Shown: in pieces, positions 19,139 through 27,851 of the stretch
Layout of the letters: each line of letters starts with the position of its first letter
Position numbering within the stretch: the first letter of the stretch is position 1
Source of the DNA: Acinetobacter sp. ANC 4805
GTDB lineage: Bacteria > Pseudomonadota > Gammaproteobacteria > Pseudomonadales > Moraxellaceae
DNA length: 64,000 bases
NCBI RefSeq assembly: GCF_022549495.1
Contig: NZ_JAKZGD010000002.1
Span: forward strand, 124,001 to 188,000
Reading direction: 5' to 3'
Translations under genes and position numbers: made by a program
Notes under the pieces: generated by a model
What the model was told of the DNA's origin: nothing
Databases searched by the model: none
The model's input: the letters and a program-made list of their open reading frames with translations, nothing else

Positions 19139-20380
19139 ATGACAATCTCTCACGCTCAGATTGTTTCTTGTTTATCCGTTCTATCATTAAGTTTAGTTGT
19201 ACAACATGCTCAAGCAACTTCAGCATTTGATCCAAAGGGTCAGTGGTTGTTTGGTGATTGGAACGGTCAACGCACTGCGTTACAAGAACAGGGTTATAAA
19301 TTTTCTGCAGATTACACAGGCGAATTTGCAGGAGTCTTAGATGCTAAACAGTCTTCTAGTCACGGTAATGAATTTACTGGGCAATTGGCTTTAGGCACAC
19401 ACTTCGATCTCAATAAAATTCTAGGTTGGCAAGATACTGAAGCACAAATCACGGTGACTTATCGTGATGGTCAATCGTTATCGCAAACGGCAGATGGCTT
19501 ACAGGGTCATCAAAGTTCTGTGCAAGAAGTATGGGGACGTGGTCAAACTTGGCGTTTAACGGATCTCTGGATCAAAAAGCAATTTTTAGATCAAGCCTTA
19601 GATATTAAAGTGGGACGCTTTGGTGAGGGTGAAGATTTCAATAGCTTTGACTGCGATTTCCAAAACTTGGCTTTATGTGGCTCACAAGTGGGTAACTGGG
19701 TCGGTGATCAATGGTACAACTGGCCTGTAAGCCAGTGGGCGTTAAGAGTTAAATACAATTTACAACCTGATCTTTATGCACAAATTGGGGCTTATGAATA
19801 TAACCCTGAAAATTTGCAGCGTGCTAAAGGTTTTAACTTAAGTACTGACGGTTCTCGTGGGGCAATTATTCCAGTAGAACTAGTTTGGTCACCGAAATTA
19901 GGTCAGCACTCTCTTTCTGGTGAATACCGCTTTGGTTACTACTACAGTACAGCAGATGCTGTAGATATCAGTAATTCTGCCAAAACTTCACATAAACAAG
20001 GTGGTTGGTTCACAGCGAAGCAACAACTTATTCGTCAAGATACGGACTCGGATCGTGGACTGAGTGGTTTTATAAACGTTACGGTGCATGACTCAAAAAA
20101 TAACGCTATCAAAGACATGCAAAATGTCGGTTTAATCTATAAGGGTTTACTTGAGCAACGTCCTCAAGATGAACTTGCTTTGGGTGTGGCACGTATCCAC
20201 GCTAACGATGAAAATAATCCTCGATTAGATGAAGAATACAATACTGAATTGTATTACGGCATTCATGCAACCGATTGGCTAACCATTCGACCAAATATTC
20301 AATATGTCCACCATGTAGGTGCATTGAAAGATGGTGATAAGACATGGGTTGGCGGAATTAAGTTCCAAACCATTTTCTAA
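19139..20380 (+). CDS. OprB-family carbohydrate-selective porin
   Basis: The 413-residue outer-membrane protein starts with a Sec signal (hydrophobic segment SCLSVLSLSLVVQHAQA, cleavage after AQA). The mature N-terminus FDPKGQWLFGDWNGQRTALQEQGYKF is the OprB hallmark, and the C-terminal strand ends in aromatic Phe (VGGIKFQTIF). OprB porins admit glucose and related sugars. The ATG at 19139 is preferred over 19121 because GAAAGG lies upstream of it. The next gene on the same strand is PQQ-dependent glucose dehydrogenase, 145 bp away, so porin and dehydrogenase likely form the periplasmic glucose oxidation pathway. Confidence 0.9.
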   Translation: MTISHAQIVSCLSVLSLSLVVQHAQATSAFDPKGQWLFGDWNGQRTALQEQGYKFSADYTGEFAGVLDAKQSSSHGNEFTGQLALGTHFDLNKILGWQDTEAQITVTYRDGQSLSQTADGLQGHQSSVQEVWGRGQTWRLTDLWIKKQFLDQALDIKVGRFGEGEDFNSFDCDFQNLALCGSQVGNWVGDQWYNWPVSQWALRVKYNLQPDLYAQIGAYEYNPENLQRAKGFNLSTDGSRGAIIPVELVWSPKLGQHSLSGEYRFGYYYSTADAVDISNSAKTSHKQGGWFTAKQQLIRQDTDSDRGLSGFINVTVHDSKNNAIKDMQNVGLIYKGLLEQRPQDELALGVARIHANDENNPRLDEEYNTELYYGIHATDWLTIRPNIQYVHHVGALKDGDKTWVGGIKFQTIF

Positions 20381-20525
20381 TTTCAATATTCAAGCAACTT
20401 TGCAGATGACGTTTATGAATATAAGTGGCATTTGCAAATTTTCCGTTTTGATTTGAACTCGACTATAAAGGGGATTGATCATCTTCTTTATGGATCTATA
20501 AATACAAAAGATGCAAGGTGATCGT

Positions 20526-22922
20526 ATGAATCAATCTGCTTCAAAATCTGGGCTAAGAACATTGACGGTGATGATCCTCACCGCAATTGGATTGTTCTTG
20601 CTGATTGGTGGTATCTGGCTCGCAGCAATCGGTGGGTCTTTTTATTATGTGATTGCAGGCGCGCTGTTACTCACTGTGGCAGTGCAACTTTATAAACGTG
20701 CTTCAGGTCCTTTATGGGTCTATGCTGCATTGATGTTAGGCAGCATCATTTGGGGTGTTTGGGAGGTTGGAACTGACTTCTGGGCACTTGCACCACGTCT
20801 TGATATTCTTGGGATATTGGGCTTGTGGTTACTCATTCCTGCGGTTACACGTGGTCTCTATAACCTGACATCAAGTAAAGTGGCATTATCATCGACTTTG
20901 CTGATTGCGATTGTGGTAATGGTGTACTCGATCTTTAATGATCCACAAGAGATCAATGGTGTGATCCAAACGCCTCAACCTGCACAAGCGAAAGCCGTTG
21001 ATGGGATTGCGCCTGAAGATTGGCCTGCTTATGGTCGTAGTCAAGGGGGAGAGCGTTATTCTCCACTCGCACAGATCAATGATCAGAATGTCAAAGATCT
21101 CAAAGTTGCTTGGACATTTCGTACAGGTGATTTCAAAACTGGCAATGATTCAGGTGAAACCACCAACCAAGTCACACCAATCAAGATCGGCAACAATATG
21201 TTTATGTGTACGCCACATCAGCATTTGATTGCGATTGATCCTGTAACAGGTAAAGAAAAATGGCGTTTTGATCCTAAACTTAAAACGGATAAGACTTTTC
21301 AACACTTAACCTGTCGTGGGGTGATGTACTACGATGCTGCCAATACCACCGAATTTGCCACTAGTTTACAGGCGAAAAAATCGACTTCTACTGAATGCCC
21401 ACGTAAAGTCTTTGTTCCTGTGAATGATGGTCGTTTAGTTGCTGTGAATGCTGATACGGGTAAGGCATGTTCTGACTTCGGTCAAAATGGTGAAGTAAAT
21501 TTACAAGAATTTATGCCGTATGCGTATCCAGGGGGCTATAACCCAACTTCTCCGGGTGTGGTTTCAGGTACAACGGTGGTGATCGCGGGTTCAGTCACGG
21601 ATAACTACTCCAATAAAGAACCCTCTGGTGTGATTCGTGGTTATGATGTCAACACGGGTAAATTATTGTGGGTGTTTGATACGGGTGCGGCTGATCCAAA
21701 TGCGATGCCAGGTGAAGGAACGACATTTGTTCATAACTCACCAAATGCTTGGGCACCACTTGCTTATGATGCAAAATTGGACATCGTTTATGTCCCAACA
21801 GGTGTGGGTACACCAGATATTTGGGGTGGTGATCGAACTGAGTTAAAAGAGCGTTATGCCAACTCGATGCTGGCGATCAATGCGACAACAGGTAAGTTGG
21901 TCTGGCATTTCCAAACTACACATCATGATTTGTGGGATATGGACGTACCATCACAGCCATCTTTGGCGGATATCCAAGTTAAATCAGGTCAAACTGTTCC
22001 TGCAATTTATGTTCTAACTAAAACGGGGAATGCCTTTGTTTTAGATCGCCGTGATGGTCAGCCAATCGTACCGATTACTGAAAAACCAGTCCCGCAAACC
22101 GTGAAATGGGGACCTCAAACCAAAGGTGAGTTCTATTCAAAAACGCAACCATTCTCTGATTTTAATTTAGCGCCTAAAGAGAAATTAACTGATAAAGACA
22201 TGTGGGGTGCCACGATGTTTGATCAGTTGATGTGCCGTGTGAAGTTTAAACGTCTGAACTATGATGGTATTTATACGCCACCTTCTGAAAATGGAACCTT
22301 AGTTTTCCCTGGAAATCTTGGTGTATTTGAGTGGGGGGGGATGTCCGTCAATGCAGATCGTCAAGTTGCAGTGATGAATCCAATTGGCTTGCCATTTGTG
22401 AGTCGCTTAGTGCCTGCTGATCCCAATCGTCCTCAAACTGCAAAAGGTGCAGGCACAGAACAAGGGATGCAACCTATGTATGGCACGCCATATGGAGTCG
22501 AGATTAGTCCATTCCTGTCTCCATTTGGCTTGCCATGCAAACAACCTGCATGGGGCTTTGTGACTGGTGTGGACTTAAAAACCCATGAAGTGGTTTGGAA
22601 AAAACGTATTGGTACGATTCGTGACAGCTTGCCACAATTGTTCCAATTACCACCCGTGAAAATTGGTGTGCCGGGTTTAGGTGGTTCTATTTCAACTGCG
22701 GGTAATGTGATGTTCGTTGCAGCAACCCAAGATAATTATCTTCGTGCATTCAATGTTTCAAATGGCGATAAGTTATGGGAAGCACGTTTACCTGCGGGTG
22801 GACAAGCAACACCAATGACTTATGAAGCCAATGGTAAACAATACGTGGTGATTATGGCGGGTGGGCATGGTTCATTCGGGACTAAAATGGGTGATTATTT
22901 AGTCGCTTACGCATTGCCTTAA
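20526..22922 (+). CDS. gcd: Membrane-bound PQQ-dependent glucose dehydrogenase
   Basis: The 798-residue quinoprotein oxidises aldoses at the periplasmic face and passes electrons to ubiquinone. About five hydrophobic helices fill the first 140 residues, followed by the eight-bladed PQQ propeller with tryptophan-docking blades such as DGRLVAVNADTGKACSDFG and ATTGKLVWHFQTTHHDLWDMDVPSQP; the conserved ETTNQVTPI and GTPYGVEISPF segments are also present. AAGGTGATCG precedes the ATG at 20526; an upstream start at 20511 is less likely. It requires PQQ and a divalent metal. No PQQ synthesis genes are in the window, but a YncD/PqqU-like receptor is encoded at 41411-43540. Confidence 0.95.
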   Translation: MNQSASKSGLRTLTVMILTAIGLFLLIGGIWLAAIGGSFYYVIAGALLLTVAVQLYKRASGPLWVYAALMLGSIIWGVWEVGTDFWALAPRLDILGILGLWLLIPAVTRGLYNLTSSKVALSSTLLIAIVVMVYSIFNDPQEINGVIQTPQPAQAKAVDGIAPEDWPAYGRSQGGERYSPLAQINDQNVKDLKVAWTFRTGDFKTGNDSGETTNQVTPIKIGNNMFMCTPHQHLIAIDPVTGKEKWRFDPKLKTDKTFQHLTCRGVMYYDAANTTEFATSLQAKKSTSTECPRKVFVPVNDGRLVAVNADTGKACSDFGQNGEVNLQEFMPYAYPGGYNPTSPGVVSGTTVVIAGSVTDNYSNKEPSGVIRGYDVNTGKLLWVFDTGAADPNAMPGEGTTFVHNSPNAWAPLAYDAKLDIVYVPTGVGTPDIWGGDRTELKERYANSMLAINATTGKLVWHFQTTHHDLWDMDVPSQPSLADIQVKSGQTVPAIYVLTKTGNAFVLDRRDGQPIVPITEKPVPQTVKWGPQTKGEFYSKTQPFSDFNLAPKEKLTDKDMWGATMFDQLMCRVKFKRLNYDGIYTPPSENGTLVFPGNLGVFEWGGMSVNADRQVAVMNPIGLPFVSRLVPADPNRPQTAKGAGTEQGMQPMYGTPYGVEISPFLSPFGLPCKQPAWGFVTGVDLKTHEVVWKKRIGTIRDSLPQLFQLPPVKIGVPGLGGSISTAGNVMFVAATQDNYLRAFNVSNGDKLWEARLPAGGQATPMTYEANGKQYVVIMAGGHGSFGTKMGDYLVAYALP

Positions 22923-23024
22923 ATCCCTCCCTTGTGGAGTACACGCCTCACCCTTTACGAAAGGGAAGAGTACTCTCTTTAAGCTTCTGCCACTTGAATT
23001 GTGGCTGAGAATGAATGGAGATTA

Positions 23025-23051
23025 AAAGCCCAGATTCTTCTGGGTTTTTCT
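23025..23051 (+). terminator. Intrinsic terminator after gcd
   Basis: Stem CCCAGA / TCTGGG is flanked by A-rich and T-rich runs. An additional dyad (GAGTAC...GTACTC enclosing CCCTTT/AAAGGG) lies just before it at about 22937-22973. Confidence 0.7.
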
Positions 23052-23136
23052 TTTTATTGCTTAATCTAAGCTTATCAATAAAATCGTTATTAAATATGCA
23101 AAAAAAGCATTTTGTTGATGAATAAAAGCTCGCTAT

Positions 23137-23165
23137 GCTAGTCGCCTTTATAATGAATGACTAGC
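23137..23165 (+). promoter_or_regulatory. Inverted repeat flanking a TATAAT box before the sulfite reductase gene
   Basis: GCTAGTC at 23137-23143 and GACTAGC at 23159-23165 flank TATAAT at 23149-23154, 9 bp before the start codon at 23174. The placement fits either an operator over a -10 box or a hairpin over the ribosome binding site. The -35 region is weak, so an activator may be needed; CysB is only a guess. Confidence 0.45.
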
Positions 23166-23173
23166 CATACGCC

Positions 23174-24817
23174 ATGTATTTATATACGGATTTCGATCAA
23201 CAACTGATTAACCAACGTGTTGCTCAGTTTCGCGATCAAACAGAACGCTATTTAGCAGGAAAATTAACAGAAGACGAATATCGTCCACTACGTTTGCAAA
23301 ATGGTTTATACGTGCAACGTTATGCACCGATGCTCCGTATTGCTGTGCCTTATGGCTTGATGAATACAAAACAATTAAGAAAAATTGCTGAAATTGCGAC
23401 TGAATACGATCGTGGTTATGCCCACGTTTCAACTCGTCAAAATATTCAGTTGAACTGGCCTGCTTTAGAAAATGTGCCAGATATTCTTGCTGAACTAGCA
23501 ACAGTACAAATGCATGCCGTACAAACCTCTGGTAACTGTATCCGTAATACGACGACTGACCAGTTTGCAGGCGTGGTTGCAGGTGAAATTGCTGACCCAC
23601 GTCCAACGTGTGAATTGATTCGTCAGTGGAGTACGTTCCACCCTGAATTTGCGTTCTTACCACGTAAGTTCAAAATTGCAGTTTCTGCTTTGGAAGAAAC
23701 AGATCGTGCTGCAACTGCATTCCATGATATTGGTGTTTATATCGTTCGCAATGAAGCAGGCGAAATCGGCTATAAAATTATGGCGGGCGGTGGCTTAGGT
23801 CGTACTCCAATTATTGGTAGCATAATTCGTGAGTTTTTACCACGTGAAGATTTGATTGCTTATTTAGAAGCGACCTTACGTGTATATAACTTACATGGTC
23901 GTCGTGATAACAAATACAAAGCACGTATCAAAATTTTGGTGAAAGCATTAACGCCACAAGTATTTGCCGAAAAAGTTGAAGCTGAATTTGAACACACCCG
24001 TGAAGCATTAAAGATTCAACCTGAAATCTTAAAAAAATTAGATGAGGAATTTACCCCATTCGATTATCAAGATTTAGAAGATCAAGATTTCACAACCTTG
24101 TTTGCTGAATATCCAAAATTCAAACAATGGTTCAACGTGAATACCAATGCACATAAAGTCAAAGGCTATCGTATTGCAACGATTTCTTTGAAACGTGCAG
24201 GGATTGCTCCAGGTGATGTCACCACTGAAGAAATGAACTTAATCGCGGATTTAGCGGATAAGTACACTTTTGGTGAGTTCCGTACGACACACGAACAAAA
24301 TATTTCACTTGTGGATGTCCCACAAAAAGATTTATTAGAATTGTGGCAAACCTTAGAACAGAACGATATGGCGCGTGCGCATATCGGTTTTATTACCGAT
24401 ATTATTTGCTGCCCAGGCGGTGATTTCTGTTCATTGGCAAATGCGAAATCAATTCCAATTTCAGAAGCGATTAGCCGTCGTTTTGATGATTTAGATACCA
24501 TCTATAATCTTGGTGAACTTGATCTGAATATCTCAGGCTGTATGAATGCTTGTGGTCATCACCATGTAGGTAACATTGGTATTCTTGGTGTAGATAAAAA
24601 AGGTGCAGAATTCTATCAAATCACTTTAGGTGGCAACGCGAATCATGATGCGTCTATCGGTGATATTTTAGGACCATCTTTTGCTGCTGATGTAGTACCT
24701 GATGTGATTGAAGAAATCCTCAATACTTATCTTGATCTACGTACTGAAGGTGAGCGTTTCATTGATACGTATCGCCGTGTTGGCATCCAACCATTTAAGG
24801 AGCGTGCTTATGCTTAA
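23174..24817 (+). CDS. cysI: Sulfite reductase hemoprotein (nitrite/sulfite reductase, CysI type)
   Basis: This 547-residue siroheme and [4Fe-4S] enzyme reduces sulfite to sulfide in cysteine biosynthesis. Key signatures are STRQNIQLNW, TSGNCIRNTTTDQFAG, the cluster ligands C413-x5-C419 (CPGGDFC) and C456-x3-C460 (SGCMNACG) followed by HHHVGNIGILG. Two repeated sulfite-reductase halves are recognisable. It overlaps the DUF934 gene by 8 bp at ATGCTTAA, with AAGGAG inside its 3' end, so they are translationally coupled. No flavoprotein CysJ is nearby, which suggests ferredoxin or an unusual donor. Nitrite reductase is a family alternative, but the DUF934 partner and context favour sulfite. Confidence 0.9.
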   Translation: MYLYTDFDQQLINQRVAQFRDQTERYLAGKLTEDEYRPLRLQNGLYVQRYAPMLRIAVPYGLMNTKQLRKIAEIATEYDRGYAHVSTRQNIQLNWPALENVPDILAELATVQMHAVQTSGNCIRNTTTDQFAGVVAGEIADPRPTCELIRQWSTFHPEFAFLPRKFKIAVSALEETDRAATAFHDIGVYIVRNEAGEIGYKIMAGGGLGRTPIIGSIIREFLPREDLIAYLEATLRVYNLHGRRDNKYKARIKILVKALTPQVFAEKVEAEFEHTREALKIQPEILKKLDEEFTPFDYQDLEDQDFTTLFAEYPKFKQWFNVNTNAHKVKGYRIATISLKRAGIAPGDVTTEEMNLIADLADKYTFGEFRTTHEQNISLVDVPQKDLLELWQTLEQNDMARAHIGFITDIICCPGGDFCSLANAKSIPISEAISRRFDDLDTIYNLGELDLNISGCMNACGHHHVGNIGILGVDKKGAEFYQITLGGNANHDASIGDILGPSFAADVVPDVIEEILNTYLDLRTEGERFIDTYRRVGIQPFKERAYA

Positions 24818-25295
24818 TACATCGCTACAAGTGCTGTTCAAAGATGGCACGATTGCTGACAATACTTATCAAGTGATTGCTGAAGATGGCGTGATTCCAC
24901 AAGGTGATGTGGTTGTAACAACGGCTCAACTTGATCAGTTGGCAAATGTACAAGCTAAAAAAGCGTTATACATTACCGTCAATGATTCACCTGAAACGCA
25001 TCAATTTCCATTGAATGAGTTGGATACAATCTTCATTGAGTTTGCTGGTTTCAATGATGGTCGTGGTTATTCATTTGCAGCATTATTACGTCGTCAAGGT
25101 TATCAAGGCGAGTTACGTGCTGTCGGTGATATCTTTAAAGATGTTTTAAACTATTTAAAACGTTCTGGCTTTGATAGCTTTGTGGTTAAAGAAGGTAAGG
25201 ATATTCATGAAGCCGCTGCTGGACTTCAAGATTTCACCAATCCTTATCAAGCATCAACAGCAGTACCACAAGCGAGTTACCAAACAGGTGCTTAG
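24810..25295 (+). CDS. DUF934 protein, sulfite-reduction partner
   Basis: The 161-residue protein begins MLNTSLQVLFKDGTI and contains DTIFIEFAGFNDGRGYSFAALLRRQGYQGELRAVGDIFKDVLNYLKRSGFDSF, the DUF934 (PF06073) signature. Members are consistently found beside CysI-type reductases in proteobacteria and are presumed to help sulfite reduction, though the biochemical role is unknown. The ATG at 24810 overlaps the cysI stop and follows AAGGAG at 24797-24802. A terminator follows at 25308-25337, closing a two-gene operon. Confidence 0.9.
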   Translation: MLNTSLQVLFKDGTIADNTYQVIAEDGVIPQGDVVVTTAQLDQLANVQAKKALYITVNDSPETHQFPLNELDTIFIEFAGFNDGRGYSFAALLRRQGYQGELRAVGDIFKDVLNYLKRSGFDSFVVKEGKDIHEAAAGLQDFTNPYQASTAVPQASYQTGA

Positions 25296-25307
25296 ACTCG
25301 TTTAAGT

Positions 25308-25337
25308 AAAAAAGCTGAACTCAGGTTCAGCTTTTTT
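25308..25337 (+). terminator. Intrinsic terminator of the cysI operon
   Basis: Stem GCTGAAC / GTTCAGC with a TCAG loop, flanked by A-run and T-run, lies shortly after the DUF934 stop codon. Confidence 0.9.
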
Positions 25338-25376
25338 ATTGCGTATTATTTAAAATTTATAGATTGAAGAATAACA

Positions 25377-25730
25377 ATGCTGACCTTTATTGCAAAAATA
25401 AATCCTGGGGTGATTTGGCTGCTTTTCGCCATCGCAACTGATGTGCTCTCAACTTTTTATTCTGCCAAAGGTAATGGTTTAGTCAACAAGTTTGACCAAG
25501 GAATCGCTTTGGTTTTGTATCTTGTTTCTTTTACTTGTGCTGCGATTGCATTGAAGTATATGCAAGCTGGGATTTTATATGTGCTTTGGTCTGGGCTAGG
25601 TGTTATTGCGACAGCTGCTTTAGCTAAGGTTTTTTTAGGACAGCATATTGATTTAGCAGGGTGGGTTGGGATTGGATTTGTTACAATTGGTCTAATGATT
25701 ATTGCCCAATATTCGAATATTGATGTTTAA
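25377..25730 (+). CDS. Small multidrug resistance (SMR) family efflux protein
   Basis: This 117-residue protein has four transmembrane helices and SMR features, including YVLWSGLGV (the conserved Trp of helix 3) and LAKVFLGQHIDLAGWVGIGFVTIGL. SMR proteins are dual-topology dimers exchanging protons for cationic drugs or guanidinium. The essential membrane Glu of helix 1 (Glu14 in EmrE) is here Asp22 in the AIATDVLSTFYS motif, and the following residues differ from EmrE's AIxxEVxGT. It may have altered substrate or coupling. It is the first gene after the cysI terminator, with no clear operon partner. Confidence 0.8.
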   Translation: MLTFIAKINPGVIWLLFAIATDVLSTFYSAKGNGLVNKFDQGIALVLYLVSFTCAAIALKYMQAGILYVLWSGLGVIATAALAKVFLGQHIDLAGWVGIGFVTIGLMIIAQYSNIDV

Positions 25731-25798
25731 TAAGGAATATAGAATGACAGTTATTTTTAAATTTGTTATAAAAAATAAAGCATTTATTTAGAAAGAAC

Positions 25799-27217
25799 AT
25801 GTTTAAATTTTTAAAAAAGATATTTTGTTCATCTGAGCCATATATAAATACAGCTGAAATATTGGCAGAACGCCAAGCATTTGAGCAAACATATATATCG
25901 AATATTCCTCAGCCTGAACCAGAAATCGCAGATATTCCATTTATTAGAAAGAGTTTGGATGAGTTGATATGGTTACTGAGAGATTATGATGGCTATGCAC
26001 GACAACGGACATTAGAACATTTAAAAGATTGCTACGAACAAGAATTATTTCCTGCCTTATTATTTCGTTTAAGTGATTATATAGAAATAAATCGAGAGTT
26101 GGCAGCACAACATTTTCAACGTTGGAGTCAGCGTCCTGAATTTACTCAATTGTGTATAGACCATTTTTTACAAATTGCCGCAGTACAACAACGTGTACGC
26201 ACTGTCCCTGAAATTGAAAATTTATTACTGAATACCGTAGCGAAAAATAAAGATTATTTGCAGCACACAGTCAGTTCTGAACAAGGTCAATTACCTCGTG
26301 TACTATTGACTTATATTGTAGAACATCAATGGATTGAGCAAGAGCAATTACTTGAATTATCTAAGGTTGCGAAAGATCAAATTGTGCGTAAATTTTGGTT
26401 AGATCATATTATTCAAAATGAATCAGCGCAAAAATTATTATTTGAATTGAAGTATAGCCAATTTAGAGATGTGCAATATCATTTATTCGATGTTCTGTAT
26501 CAACGAAAAATTCTAAATACTGATGATATCATTGAGTTATGGCATAGTCGTTTTTTATCTGTGATGGATTATGCTTATTTTGCATTAAGACAACAAAATT
26601 TTGATTTTGAAAATTATTTTAATCAGCACCCGATTACGTTGCTCAGTTCTCAACAGGCGAAAATTCGAGCATATCAATGGGTTTTGTTTAAAGGGGAGCA
26701 AGCGCAGTTTTTTGAGATCATTGAAAAAATTGAAATCATTTCGATTGCGAATGCTTTAGTTCTATTTGCTTTAAAACAAAACTTTATTCAACTTTATCAG
26801 TATTTAGATTATTTTACGTTAACACAGCAGAAGTTATTATCACATCAGTTTTTTAAAGCAAAAGCCTATAGCACAACTCAGCCAACATTGGATGAGTTAG
26901 AGCAGTATCTTCAATTAACTACAGCAGATATATCATTCGAGCACAGACTTAATTTAACCCAAAACTATGATTTATGGGATCAGGTCTATTGGTTTGTAAC
27001 ACAGCAAAAATATGTACAGACAGAAGAAGAGCAGCAGAATTTTGATGATCAAGTAAAATATCGTTTACAGTTTTTGCACTATAGAATTTATCCGCCAAGA
27101 TGGACAGTTGTGCAAAAGGATGAGATGAAACAACATCTTCCAATATTTGCACAAAAGTATCCTGAAATTTTTAATGAGATGGATATTAAGAAGATGTTAG
27201 ACAAGTATTTTAGTTAA
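25799..27217 (+). CDS. Large hypothetical protein with HEAT-like helical repeats
   Basis: The 472-residue cytosolic protein is mostly amphipathic helix, rich in Gln, Leu and Phe, with segments such as DGYARQRTLEHLKDCYEQELFPALLFRLSD that resemble HEAT-type repeats. It has no signal peptide, membrane helix or catalytic motif that I can name. The ATG at 25799 follows TTTAGAAAGAAC. I do not recognise the family; a lineage-restricted scaffold is only a guess. It has no co-directional partner immediately downstream. Confidence 0.78.
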   Translation: MFKFLKKIFCSSEPYINTAEILAERQAFEQTYISNIPQPEPEIADIPFIRKSLDELIWLLRDYDGYARQRTLEHLKDCYEQELFPALLFRLSDYIEINRELAAQHFQRWSQRPEFTQLCIDHFLQIAAVQQRVRTVPEIENLLLNTVAKNKDYLQHTVSSEQGQLPRVLLTYIVEHQWIEQEQLLELSKVAKDQIVRKFWLDHIIQNESAQKLLFELKYSQFRDVQYHLFDVLYQRKILNTDDIIELWHSRFLSVMDYAYFALRQQNFDFENYFNQHPITLLSSQQAKIRAYQWVLFKGEQAQFFEIIEKIEIISIANALVLFALKQNFIQLYQYLDYFTLTQQKLLSHQFFKAKAYSTTQPTLDELEQYLQLTTADISFEHRLNLTQNYDLWDQVYWFVTQQKYVQTEEEQQNFDDQVKYRLQFLHYRIYPPRWTVVQKDEMKQHLPIFAQKYPEIFNEMDIKKMLDKYFS

Positions 27218-27272
27218 TTCATAATAAAAGCGATGCAATATGAGACATATTGCATCAAAACATTGAGGTGTT

Positions 27273-27719
27273 TTAAATAGTTGAGTCAAGCTGACAATTC
27301 ACCATCCACTTGATTCCAAATTGGTCAGTGAAAGCACCATAGAGTGCGCCCCAAAAGGTTTTTTCTAATTGCATTTCAATATGACCACGTACAGAAAGCT
27401 GGTTGAATAAACGTCGTGCCTCCATTTCATCGTGTTCAATATTGATTGAAATATAATGATTGTTGCCTTGAGTAAAGACACTGTTCGGAGCGCAGAACTG
27501 ATCATTAACGTCTGAGCCCATGAGTACGGTGTGCTCATTAATAGGTAATGAAACATGCAGAATCAAACATTTATCTGCTTCAGATAATGTTACACCTTCT
27601 GTAGGTGGCATATCACCATAACGGCTAATGATAGAGAACTCACCACCAAAAACAGACTGGTAGAAAATAAATGCTTGTTCGGTCTGTCCTTTGAAATTTA
27701 GATAATGATTAAGTTGCAT
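27273..27719 (-). CDS. VOC superfamily protein (PhnB/YjdN-like, 3-demethylubiquinone-9 methyltransferase-like fold)
   Basis: The 148-residue protein begins MQLNHYLNFKGQTEQAFIFYQSVFGGEFSI and ends with FWGALYGAFTDQFGIKWMVNCQ, which is the glyoxalase/bleomycin-type (VOC) fold seen in PhnB/YjdN proteins. No catalytic role is secure; such proteins are usually annotated only as VOC. It is a single gene, with the acetyl-CoA acetyltransferase gene next on the same strand. Confidence 0.85.
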   Translation of the reverse strand: MQLNHYLNFKGQTEQAFIFYQSVFGGEFSIISRYGDMPPTEGVTLSEADKCLILHVSLPINEHTVLMGSDVNDQFCAPNSVFTQGNNHYISINIEHDEMEARRLFNQLSVRGHIEMQLEKTFWGALYGAFTDQFGIKWMVNCQLDSTI

Positions 27720-27802
27720 TCGGGGACTCCTGTTGTTTTTTTATACATTGCATAACTTATCGGGATTTTAATAATAGATGCATTGTTTTTTGTAATTATG
27801 AA

Positions 27803-27833
27803 AATAAAAAATCCTGCACTTGGCAGGATTTTC
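27803..27833 (-). terminator. Intrinsic terminator of the acetyl-CoA acetyltransferase gene
   Basis: Read on the minus strand, ATCCTGC / GCAGGAT forms a 7-bp stem followed by a U-rich tail, right after the thiolase stop codon. Confidence 0.85.
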
Positions 27834-27851
27834 AGTTAATCGAATTAATGC

